From: Chlamydomonas reinhardtii
Taxonomy: Eukaryota; Chlorophyta; Chlorophyceae; Chlamydomonadales; Chlamydomonadaceae
Direction of reading: 5' to 3'
Assembly: GCF_000002595.2 (NCBI RefSeq)
Contig: NC_057004.1
Location: forward strand, 5,506,405-5,570,404
DNA length: 64,000 nt
Shown here: in pieces, positions 23,633 to 37,276 of the stretch
Position numbering within the stretch: the stretch's first letter is position 1
How the letters are laid out: each line of letters opens with the position of its first letter
Notes under the pieces: model-generated
The model's database searches: none
What the model was told of the DNA's origin: nothing
Seen by the model: only the letters and a program-made list of their open reading frames with translations
Position numbers and translations under genes: made by a program

Positions 23633-24312
23633 GAGCCTGAACGGCGCTAGCAGGGCGTGGGGCTGAGGGTGCACGTGTCGATTGGCGGCGAGTGACGTGA
23701 CTAGTTTGTTAGCTGCGGGTTAGCACGGACTGTGCACCCCACCCAACCGGCCACGTCCGGATTTGCGGGGATGCCAAAGGCCCCCAACATAGAGGCGTGT
23801 GCTTAGTAGGCGCCCGCGTCAAGGTGGCTGGGTTGATAACGACCCGGGAGGGGAGGGCTCAGCCCTTTTCCTGCCTCCCTAAGGCAGCCACCTCCTTGTT
23901 GTTTTGAACGTCGGGGGGGCTGTGCGCGTTCTGGGTGGGTGGGAGAGGACAGTTTGTGCGAGATCTGTGGGGCTGTCACGGTAATTGACGGGGGCGCCTG
24001 AAAAGACAGATGAGCCAGTGCGGACCGGAGGAGGGAGTGATTGGACTTGCTGTTCGCGCGACTGAAGAGGGAGGGATAGGCGAAACAGGGGAAATCGGTA
24101 AGGATGTGGAGGGTCGGAGAACTTGGTTGGGCGGGGAAAGTAGTGGGAGGAGTGGGAGAAGTGTCTGTGTGTCAGGCGGGAACGTCGTGATTGAGAGGAG
24201 CGGGCTGCGGAGGTATCGGGTGGACTTTACGCAGCCCTCAGCGCCCGTTCAAATTTCCGCCGAGCGTGCCCTGCCTCTCATGGGGCGAGCCATCGCGCTG
24301 CGTAGCGGGGAG
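23633..24312 (+). other. Transposon 3' non-coding tail (possible omega-RNA region)
   Basis: 680 bp lie between the Fanzor stop and the right TIR, without a plausible coding exon. In characterised TnpB/Fanzor loci the guide RNA scaffold is encoded at or just after the 3' end of the nuclease gene and reaches the element's right end. Position therefore makes this the place to look; direct evidence is limited to a hairpin-rich segment at 23823-23892. Confidence 0.4.
23823..23892 (+). ncRNA. Candidate structured RNA (omega-RNA scaffold hairpin)
   Basis: An outer 8-bp stem pairs GGTGGCTG (23823-23830) with CAGCCACC (23885-23892). Inside it GGGAGG (23846-23851) pairs with CCTCCC (23874-23879), enclosing a small GGGC/GCCC hairpin followed by TTTT. 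The nested stems lie 190 nt after the Fanzor stop, where an omega RNA would be expected. Identification rests on pairing and position only. Confidence 0.3.
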
Positions 24313-24640
24313 GTTTCTCTGAGTTTACACGCAGCTCACACACGCGGCTTCCCAAACAGCGCGCGCACGACTATGCACTCCCACTCACGCGGCGCGCCAA
24401 CCGTCAGCCTCCGCCATGCCCCCGCCGTGCTCTGTCGCAGCTTCCCACACGCCTCGCTGTCCAACTATGCGTTCCCAATCGCGCCGCGCGCCAACCACCA
24501 CGCCACGCGCCCCCCTGTTCGTTGGCAGTTGCGCGAAAGCCCGTTTGTGATCCCCGTGTGTCAGTTAAAGTGTTGGTAGTTGCGAGGATTGCCGCGCCGC
24601 ACGCCGCACGTGCAACGTACACGCATCACCACTGCTGCTT
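24313..24640 (-). repeat. Right terminal inverted repeat
   Basis: Inverted copy of 21172-21497, ending in CCACTGCTGCTT and followed directly by the GCCT duplication. Confidence 0.95.
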
Positions 24641-25151
24641 GCCTGGTGACGCCTGGGCACATACTGGAAGGTGGGCAACGACCCCGGAAAACCAGAGCAC
24701 ACGTGTCCCCGCATCCGGATGTTCACTCTGTTATTTTAAGTGCTCCACAGCCTCCACTTCAAAGCGCAAGTACCGCGATCAAAGCACACTCTGTATGTCG
24801 CAGTGATCAACTCATGAACCTGCCCCCAGCAAACCAACGGCCTCCTCCGTTATCAACACAGCATGCAAATGCGCATTAGAACTGGTTCAGCGTCAGTAGC
24901 GTCTCAGCTTGCATCGTACACGACGCCCGCAACTCCCCTACACTCACAGTTGCACAACACGCAACTCTCCATCCAAAGTGCACCAAGGCTTTTTTCAGCC
25001 GTGCAAGGCGCCTCACTGCAATCATGCGGCATGCGGGGCGAGCCTAACACGCAACCCTGCGCAAACTGCTGCGGACAGCCCGCACCGTAGCGCAGCTTCC
25101 TTCAAATGGCCCCCAGCCCCGCACCGAATTGTAACAGCCATCCCTGCGGCT
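24641..25151 (-). other. 3' flank of TIC20 beside the transposon
   Basis: This should hold the TIC20 3' UTR. No minus-strand TGTAA was found between 25151 and the transposon edge, so the signal is a variant or lies elsewhere. No exon was seen. Confidence 0.45.
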
Positions 25152-25808
25152 TTACCGCAGCTGCGCCTCCGCCGCCTCGTGGATAAAAGGGATGCGCGCC
25201 CATTGCCCCAGCATGCTGGACACGATGCCGAACACCACCCACATGGTGATGAAAATCCAGATGAAGCTCTGCGACTGAATGTACACTTGCGCGCCCCAGC
25301 CGGACGTGGGCGGCGTCAGGACCGTCTCCAGCAGGCGCGGCAGCACAAGGATGATGTCCAGCAGAATGGCCTGGACGGCGTTGAAGCGCACGAATCGGCT
25401 GAGGCTGGGGTTGTTCACCACGCCCAGGTACAGGCCAAAGAAGACGATGAAGGAGCCGAAAGGCAGGGAGTGGTACAGGCTCATGGCGGGCAGGAACGGC
25501 GTTATGCACGCCTTCGCCGCGGGGTACATGTGGAACAGGTAGCGACCATACTGCACTGCGTCGAAGTACGGCAGGATGTAGGGCAGCGCAGCCAGGACGC
25601 GGTCCACGATGCCGGGCGTGGAGCTGTAGCCCCGGCCCCCGCCGGGCGCCGAGTATCCGCCGCTGCGCGCGTGCACGGTCACGGCCCCCTCACGAGCCGG
25701 GCGGCGCATGGCTTGAGCTCCGATGGGGCGAAAAGGCAGGCTCGCACAGCCTAGAGCGCGAGGGCGCGCTGGCGTCGCCAGGGTGCGATGGGATGCGAGC
25801 GCCTGCAT
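25152..25808 (-). CDS. TIC20: TIC20-family chloroplast inner-envelope translocon subunit
   Basis: Single-exon gene of 218 residues, starting at the ATG at 25808-25806. The first about 45 residues are rich in Arg, Ala and Ser (MQALASHRTLATPARPRA) and fit a chloroplast transit peptide. The mature part carries the TIC20 signature: RVLAALPYILPYFDAVQYGRY, then YHSLPFGSFIVFFGLYLGVV, the conserved NNPSLSRFVRFNAVQAI, then ILVLPRLLETVL. Four hydrophobic segments fit the four-helix topology. TIC20 forms the protein-conducting core of the TIC complex that imports nucleus-encoded preproteins across the inner envelope. It is divergent from IFT22, with 197 bp between the start codons. The assignment rests on motif pattern; which TIC20 paralogue this is cannot be said. 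Confidence 0.88.
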   Translation of the reverse strand: MQALASHRTLATPARPRALGCASLPFRPIGAQAMRRPAREGAVTVHARSGGYSAPGGGRGYSSTPGIVDRVLAALPYILPYFDAVQYGRYLFHMYPAAKACITPFLPAMSLYHSLPFGSFIVFFGLYLGVVNNPSLSRFVRFNAVQAILLDIILVLPRLLETVLTPPTSGWGAQVYIQSQSFIWIFITMWVVFGIVSSMLGQWARIPFIHEAAEAQLR

Positions 25809-26005
25809 GGCTACTGCTCGGGAGCTACGGTGTACTCGGGTTGTAAATCTTTGGTAAAAGGTTAACTTCCAGTGTCAGTGAACGGCAGGACTGCAGCCGA
25901 AAGACTTCCATGCAATGGGACTGCAATTGCTGTTCTTTCTCAGATAGGTCTTCCAGCTTCGACTGTGGCGTAGAGCTGTAACTCAATTCCCATTATCCAA
26001 CAAAC
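25809..26005. promoter_or_regulatory. Compact divergent promoter, TIC20/IFT22
   Basis: Only 197 bp separate the two start codons, so the promoters and both leaders overlap. No known motif was identified. Confidence 0.5.
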
Positions 26006-27145
26006 ATGGCAGAGCACGGGTTGAAGATAGCAGTGGTGGGTCCTCAGAGGACTGGGAAGACGCTGCTGTGCCGAGCGCTAGCGGAGCAGCCTATCCTCCT
26101 TGGAGAAATGTCATACCAGCCTACGGCTGCAGTCAGGTCAGTGGTGTCGCTTTGTCCTGGGCCGCGCATGTGCTCAAATGTCGTTTGCCAACGTCTCCCT
26201 CTGCGACCGGTGCTGCTCTCGGTGTGTAATGCTTTCTGAATCCCTGCAGGATCCAAGAAATCAGTCGCGTGCTGGGCATTGACCGCGTCAAGGTCCAGTT
26301 CTGGGACGTGTCGGGGAGCGTGCAGTACCAGTCCTACTGGCCGGTGCTCGCCAAGGTGCGCTTGATGGAACGGTGCACGGGTCTGACGGCAAGGTGCACG
26401 TTTGGATCTAGCACTGACATGGGGTAGGGGGGCTGGGCTTGGAATGGGCAGGGTTGGTTGCCAAGCACAGTAGGTCTCAGGCATGCGGCCATCCGCGTGC
26501 TGTTCCGCAGGAGGTGGACGGCCTGCTGATGGTCATTGACCCCAACCGGCCAGAGCAAGAGCGCGACCTGGAGACCTTCTACCGGAACTTTGCAGAGCCC
26601 AACAACCTATACACGCGCCAGTGCATGGTCATGGCCATTCAAGTGCAGAAGGAGGGCGGCGGCCTGGGCGGCTGGCAAGGTGCGCCGCTGGCGGGGGACA
26701 GTAGCCGCACACATATGCACAGGCTAGCAGCCTGTCCAGTGAACGTGCGTGCTGCTTGCCATAGTTTTAACGTGCTAAAGCGTAGCGATGTGTTCACCCT
26801 GTACGTGTGCAGGCCTTCAGGGCGGGTTGAAAAAGTTGTCGCAGTCTTACGTGGCCATCAACCCTGCCAACCCCGCTGCCGGCGTGCAAGTAAGTCTGGT
26901 ATCACCGAACAGCACACGTGCGAAACATATCGCTTATGTGACTTCTGCGGCGGCGCACTGTCGTGCTCAGGGCAGGTACCCGTAGTTGGAACGATGCACG
27001 CTAGCCTGCTGCAAGCACCAACGCTGCCGACGACGCCAACCCGCTGCAGGAGGCATACTCGCATTTGGACGTCCTATTCCAGGGTGCGCTACAAAGCAAG
27101 AAGGAGGCGCTGGAGAGCTCATACATGAACCAGGAGGACCAGTAG
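26006..27145 (+). CDS. IFT22: IFT22/RABL5-like small GTPase of the IFT-B complex
   Basis: Five exons: 26006-26136, 26250-26355, 26511-26679, 26813-26889 and 27050-27145, giving 192 residues. The N-terminus is Ras-like: LKIAVVGPQRTGKT is the P-loop, YQPTAAVRIQEI covers switch I, and VQFWDVSGSVQYQSYWP replaces the usual DxxGQ of switch II. EVDGLLMVIDPNRPEQE follows. The NKxD motif for guanine recognition is absent; QCMVMAIQVQKEGG stands in its place, as in IFT22/RABL5 rather than in true Rabs. IFT22 is a peripheral IFT-B subunit acting in intraflagellar transport, carried along the axoneme and concentrated at basal bodies. The gene supports a ciliated host. Confidence 0.85.
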
Positions 27146-28088
27146 TATGCAGGATAGCAGCCCCAGCGCTTCCAACTGCCCTGAGAGGATACGCTTAATC
27201 GCAAGTCGTCTCACGGTGGAGCCATGTACATACGGTAGATACGGAGCCTGTGCGGCATGACGTGTGATGGACGCAGGGTGGGCTGCTGCGTTACCAACAG
27301 CCCCGTTTACCAACAGCCCCGGGTCAGCGGGGAAGTAATCGATGCTAACGCTGCGACGTGTGCTGCAGAGCCGTGGATGCGGCCTGAGATGTGGAGGTGT
27401 CGCGGTGGGGTGCTTACCGTATACCGCGTGCTGCTCGAGTCACCGAATCGCGGCAGAGGATGACCACGGATAGCCCCGCTGCGAAATGCGGGACTTAGGC
27501 ATGCGGTCAGGGATGAGTTACAGGAGTTGCTGAGACCTGGATAGCTGCGTGCTGTTGAAGTGAGCAAGGCTAAGGGCTGCTGTTGTTGCGAAAGTGCAAA
27601 ATACACGCGTGCAGAGGCGAGTGCTGCAAGTGCGGTTGCGAAGGGCGCGTGCCTTGGCCCTTCGTGTTGGCCCTTCAGCATACCAACTTAAGTGCGCTAA
27701 CGGGCCCGGCTATAGGCTGTGACTGCGTGCATTGGTCTGGTTGGCAAACACGGTAAGGAACGCGGTGTTTGCAGCGAAACGACTGTTGGCATGCCCCCTG
27801 CGCCTGGCAACTCGTGAATCTCAAAGAGTATCCATGTCATGATTGTAATCCAGTGCATAATGGCCTGGCCAAAGCGAGCTTGCCTGCCGAGCGAGCACCG
27901 CTCATTCGGCCTCCATGGGACTCGCCTCGATACTTGCGCCCCGGTCGCGCACGGATTTTCCCTCTTTCGCTACTTAGTCGTAGCTCAACACCAAGGTGAA
28001 TATCCACGACCAGTTAGCTCATTCTAGCCGCCTCTGCGCCCATCATAGCCGGCTCATTGTTTTGCGCTGTCCCTCTCGTCGCAGAACA
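27146..28088 (+). other. 3' UTR of IFT22 and leader of RPS2
   Basis: A TGTAA at 27844-27848 is the first after the IFT22 stop. Only about 240 bp then remain for the promoter and leader of the ribosomal protein gene. No other gene was seen. Confidence 0.5.
27844..27848 (+). terminator. Candidate TGTAA poly(A) signal of IFT22
   Basis: First plus-strand TGTAA after the stop at 27145; it gives a 3' UTR of about 700 nt. Confidence 0.5.
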
Positions 28089-29604
28089 ATGGCCGATCGC
28101 GGTGGTGAGCGTGCAGAGCGCGGTGAGCGTGGCTCTTTCGGCCGCGGCTTCGGCGGCCGTGGCGACCGCGGCCGTGGCCGGGGTGCTCGCCGCGCTCGCG
28201 GCAAGAAGGAGGACGAGGAGAAGTGGGTGCCCTGCACCAAGCTGGGCCGCCTCGTCCAGCAGGTCAGCAGTGCTTTAGCATATGCAGGTCGCTTTATATG
28301 ATGCAGCTGGGGAGTTGGCGAAAATGCTGCCGCCGCCGCTGTGTGTCGCAGTCGCTCGCTGGCGCCGGGGCTGGTCGCTTGCACGCATGGCGCACGCAAA
28401 TATGATTTTGAAGCTGAAATGGGGCTGTGCTGGCTCACAGGGCAAGATTAAGTCGCTGGAGCAGATCTACCTGTTCTCCATGCCCGTCAAGGAGTACCAG
28501 ATTGTTGAGTACTTCCTGGGCTCGGCTCTGAAGGACGAGGTGATGAAGATCATGCCCGTGCAGAAGCAGACCCGCGCCGGCCAGCGCACCCGCTTCAAGG
28601 TGGGCGGGGACACGCGGGGAGGGGAGGGCAGGGGGCGGGGGTGGGGGTATGGCCACGTGGGAAGCCCAAGGGTGGTGATTGCACGCCTCTCTGCTCGCCC
28701 CATTCTTTTGCTTCAAGCTCTGCGGTTTAAATCGCTTACAGGCCTTCGTCGTGGTTGGTGACTTCAACGGCCACATCGGCCTGGGCGTCAAGTGCGCCAA
28801 GGAGGTGAGCTGGCGTGACCGCGAGGGCGGCCCGGGGCTGATCTGGCGGAGCCTCACGCAGCTGTTGGAAAGCTGGATTTACAGGGTGGTGTTTCAGGGC
28901 AAGAAATGGGGGCTTGCTTGCCAGCCTAGCGTGGGGTGGGCGTGAGGCTCTTGGGTGTGGATTCGTGCATGTGCCGTCCAGAGCCATGCTGGGCGGCACA
29001 GGATGGCGGCTTCATCAGCACATCATCAGCACAGTCAAGGCGTGTCCATCGATGGCCAGAAGCTGTGCAGACTAGTTGCATGTGCTTTGTCATATGGATG
29101 GTGTTTTAGGGCCATGGTCCTGTCCGCAACCACAAACCCGCCGCTGCAATCGCCCTCGCTATCGCCCTCGCACAGGTTGCCACCGCCATCCGCGGTGCCA
29201 TCATCCAGGCCAAGATGTCCGTCGTGCCCGTCCGCCGCGGCTACTGGGGTAACAAGATCGGCAAGGTGCACACCGTGCCCACCAAGGTCACCGGCAAGTG
29301 CGGCTCGGTCACCATTCGCCTGACCCCCGCCCCCCGTGGTGCCGGTATCGTGGCCGCCCGCACCCCCAAGAAGGTGCTGCAGATGGCCGGTATTGAGGAC
29401 TGCTACACCTGCTCGCGCGGCTCCACCAAGACCCTGGGCAACTTCGTGCGCGCCACCTTCAACGCGCTGTCGAGGACCTACGGCTTCCTGACCCCCGAGC
29501 TGTGGCGCGAGAGCAAGTACACCAAGGCGCCCTTCCAGGAGTTCACCGACTTCCTGGCCAAGCCCCACATTGGCGAGTCCAAGGGCGAGGCGTACGCCTA
29601 CTAA
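28089..29604 (+). CDS. RPS2: Cytosolic 40S ribosomal protein uS5 (S2)
   Basis: Four exons: 28089-28262, 28441-28599, 28742-28804 and 29176-29604, all phase 0, giving 274 residues. An N-terminal RGG/GRG-rich tail ([17 protein letters not shown]) precedes [13 protein letters not shown]. The core follows the family closely: [72 protein letters not shown], and [16 protein letters not shown] near the end. uS5 sits at the mRNA entry of the small subunit and contributes to decoding fidelity. The N-terminal RGG tract is a known target of arginine methylation in eukaryotes. Codon use is strongly C/G-ending, as expected for a highly expressed algal gene. Confidence 0.96.
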
Positions 29605-29758
29605 GCGACCCTCTCCTGGCGCCCGCCGTGCCCTACGGTGACGCAAATGACGAACTACCAAGTTGGCGGCGAGCGGCCGGAGCGCTGCCGACTGGCCCTG
29701 CCCATCGCCGTCTCCCCGAATTCGCCAGCGGCTGGCGAAGGCCCCCATGCAGGCGTGC

Positions 29759-29763
29759 TGTAA
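29759..29763 (+). terminator. TGTAA poly(A) signal of RPS2
   Basis: It lies 155 nt after the stop codon, a short 3' UTR typical of ribosomal protein genes. Confidence 0.7.
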
Positions 29764-30992
29764 CCAGTATCTGGTGATATCACCTGTTCTCCTTCTCACG
29801 CTGTCTCGGGTTTGCTGTGAAATTTTCAAGGCGGATCAGACAAGGCTGAGCAGCGCTGGGTTTGCTCAGGACAACGATGCATTGAATCAGCTTTGCCAAC
29901 TAAGGGGCAGCAGCGGCATAGTTATGCTGTATTGAGTATAGACAGCGGGCACGTGATAGGGCTGTGTGCGGGACTGCGGGGACTCGGAAGCGCGTCAGAG
30001 AAAGGCACACAGCTGAAACAAGCATGGGAGGGCCAGATAATTCAGCGGCGTAGTTTCCTGTTAGTCAGATGGGTGGAGAGTGCCGGCAGGGGACGGCCAG
30101 TGAACGGACGTTTCGGGTAGCAATGAAGCTGAGTCGAGCGTATCTAAGCAGTCCCTGAGCAGCCGTCTGGTTTAAACAAACAGCTGCATCACTTGCATGT
30201 TCCTTAACGGGTCATGGTGCGGGGCAGTGTAACGGCGGGCGGCAGCAGGCACGACACGAGCTCGCATGGGGTTCAACAAGGAGGTGGCTGCCTTAGGGAG
30301 GCAGGAAAAGGTCTGCTGCGTCTTTGTAGCACATTTACCACGTACAGAAGTCATACTGCGCAAAGCTGGTTGGCACAGTCTGATACACAGTCTTGCGACA
30401 GCTTGGCAGCATGCAGATTGCGAGCGGCTGCGGAGGGGCTGTGATGAGCGGACGGGCGCTGGCGGGTCATCGCTCCCCCACCTTTCTCCTCCTCCGCCTT
30501 CTCAGCTTCGTCTCGGCGCCGCTTCGGTGCCATGGCTGGTCCGGACGCGTCCACTGGGGTTCAAAAATCGAAAGTGCACGAAACTTCCACGCGTGCTGAC
30601 GCGTGCCGCAAACCCCACGGGCACCATCCCACCGCGCAACAAAGTGCTTGTTGAGACTGCTATAGCATGCTCCCCCTATTTCTGTAGCGTGGCGTGGGTG
30701 GGGTCAGGTAGAATCCGTGCGCACTGATTGAAGATGTCTGTATACGCGAACGCTGATAAGCCGCCTTGGGTATCGGCTTTCGCTTGCTGTCAGGGTGATG
30801 GTACTGATGTCCGCGGGCATTGCTGGCGAGGTCGCGCTGGGTAAATCGGGTGCCCATGCATTCGGCGAGTGAGCCAAGGCGAGCGAGCGCCCCTTGCACA
30901 CTCCCTTTTACTTTAGGCGGCAGCCTTCCTCACCGTGGTTGGTCCTCATGGTGTCTTTTTGAAGAGGACCTGAGCCTTTCACCCAAATATAT

Positions 30993-31030
30993 CAAAAAAC
31001 CCGGGCAACCGGCCAAAAAAATTGCAAAAG
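30993..31030 (+). promoter_or_regulatory. A-rich tracts in the PABP 5' leader
   Basis: CAAAAAAC, CCAAAAAAATTG and CAAAAG lie 85-120 nt upstream of the PABP start in otherwise GC-rich DNA. In animals, oligo(A) tracts in the PABPC1 5' UTR let the protein bind and repress its own mRNA. The same use here is inferred from position and composition. Confidence 0.5.
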
Positions 31031-31113
31031 CCTCTCGTAGGCACAAAAGACCTATTCTAGCCATCAACTTTGTATCCGACGCTGCCGTTTAGCTGCGCGT
31101 CTTGAAGTCAAGC

Positions 31114-35727
<4,614 letters not shown>

Positions 35728-37276
35728 AGCGCCTGCACGCTTGTGCGGGCTGGTGGCGCCGGCGCGCGCCGGCGCTGCTTGGGCCGCCGGCAGCATGGGC
35801 GCGGCGGACGCGGTGTGGGAGCAGTGCTTGCTGCTTCTGGCCGCCGTGAAGGCCGCGCCGAGCTGGGGGCGGAGCGGCAGCTGGCGTTGACGCGGGCGCG
35901 CAGCAGCAGCAGAAGTGGGTGGCGTGGAAGGTCTCTGGGCGGTGCTCGGGACGGGTGGTGAGGGTGTGAGGAGCTGGCGTTTGGCGGGGTGGCGGCGCGA
36001 AGGGCGGCAGCGGCGGTCGTGTCAGGCCAATCACCATCCGGCTGGAGAAAGTGCGTACCGAAAGGCGCGAGCCCCTGCACCCGACAAGTATCGGGGTTCG
36101 CGGAAGGAGCAGCGTCGCGCTGTTGTGCCGTATGCGACGCTGTTGCGTGTCAGGCGCAGAAGGAAGGATGACGCTTTGGTGAAGGGTGCAACTGAGCACA
36201 CGAGTTTTGGCAATAAGACGTGGAGAAAGTCCAGTGCGGGGCTGAGGCGGATAGCGGAATCAAGCGTGGCGGGCTCCCTGGCGAGACGAGACGCTTCTGT
36301 TGTTTTGCTGTAGCCCTTTGACTGGCACAATCGCACTGTTTTGAGCCAGGCGACTGTAAAGTGCCCGACGCTATTCCTCCGTCTACAGTTGCATACTACA
36401 GCTGCCTGATCGAATACCCGGGGGCCGCGCGCTCATGCGCTGCCGTTGCAAATTGTTTGCCATCTGCTGGGGTCTGGGAATCAGCTGCACCCTACGGGAC
36501 TTCACCGGCTTAACACTGTCCCATCGCACACAAGCAGGAACGTGCTCTTGCTTTCTCCTTGTCCTACAGACGGACGCCAGACTGCGGCGCGCCCAATCAA
36601 TGCGCACAACAGACGCACGCAGACGCACACGACAGCACCGCCACACAGCCATCCCTGAATTCAAGCAGGCCAAAGTATTCGCAGCACTGCGCTGACTCCT
36701 ATTCTGGTTCCGTCTTGCCCTGTTCCTGCATGCTACCAGCCTTCACGACTCGCTTGTCTCAAACGTTTTCCCGGTCACTTGGTGTTCATACCGTTTTGCT
36801 TGCGCCGGACGATACTGGGGTATCTAGTGTTTAAGCGGTTCGGCCCACTACTGGGACTCAGCGTCGTAGTGCACCTCCCCTTCGACCGGCAGTGGCAACG
36901 CTTTGTCACATAGGGCTAAGAACCTTCACGCAAGCCAGCGTGCCAACACAGTCCACCACCTGAGACCACACCTGACAAGACCACAGCACCAAACGGCTAA
37001 CGGGGGCAACGCAGTCCTGCCCCCGACTCCACAACGCTTAGCAACAACTCTCAGTTAAGAGGCCACACCAGATTGACCAACGCAGGGCAACACGTTGTGG
37101 CCCGCCGTCTCGCACCCTCAAATACCACTTACTAGTCACCCGACAACACTCAAGATTATGCCAGTCCGCACCAAGTCTATTTCTCCAGCTCCTATCCTCA
37201 CTCCCTGCCTAGCCAAAACCCTACAGATGATGCAGTTGTACGGCCCCGCAGGGCCGCGTAGCGGCTACACGGCCGC
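35728..37276. other. Convergent 3' region, PABP and P450 reductase
   Basis: The PABP 3' UTR runs to a TGTAA at 36355-36359. The remaining 900 bp would contain the reductase 3' UTR; no minus-strand TGTAA was found there. No exon, RNA gene or mobile element was recognised. Confidence 0.5.
36355..36359 (+). terminator. TGTAA poly(A) signal of the PABP gene
   Basis: First plus-strand TGTAA after the stop, giving a 3' UTR of about 630 nt. Confidence 0.6.

Larger units (their letters stand above)
21172..24640. mobile_element. 3.47-kb TIR DNA transposon carrying a Fanzor nuclease gene
   Basis: Inverted terminal repeats of about 327 bp (21172-21497 and 24313-24640) begin AAGCAGCAGTGG at both ends. 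They differ by roughly six substitutions and three small indels, about 97% identity. The element is flanked by GCCT on both sides (21168-21171 and 24641-24644), read as a 4-bp target-site duplication. The interior holds one recognisable gene, a Fanzor (TnpB-like), on the plus strand, with about 410 bp of leader and 680 bp of non-coding tail. No transposase domain was seen, so the element is probably mobilised in trans. It sits between the convergent 3' ends of the giant gene and TIC20 and interrupts no CDS. Near-identical TIRs imply recent insertion. Fanzor genes are known inside several eukaryotic transposon families, including non-autonomous ones; the superfamily here is not determined. Confidence 0.9.
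29605..31113 (+). other. 3' UTR of RPS2, intergenic sequence and PABP leader
   Basis: TGTAA at 29759-29763 ends the RPS2 transcript soon after its stop. From about 29780 to 30900 I see no exon with family resemblance; a 153-codon open frame at 30266-30727 looks random. The last 150 bp are the A-rich leader of the poly(A)-binding protein gene. Confidence 0.5.

Noticed and set aside
28263-28440. Possible box C/D snoRNA in RPS2 intron 1
   Set aside because: A TGATG-like and a CTGA-like stretch are present, but the flanking stem, spacing and box consensus are poor.
30266-30727. 153-codon frame between RPS2 and PABP
   Set aside because: No family motif, unusual codon use for the region and no consistent splice partners; treated as non-coding.
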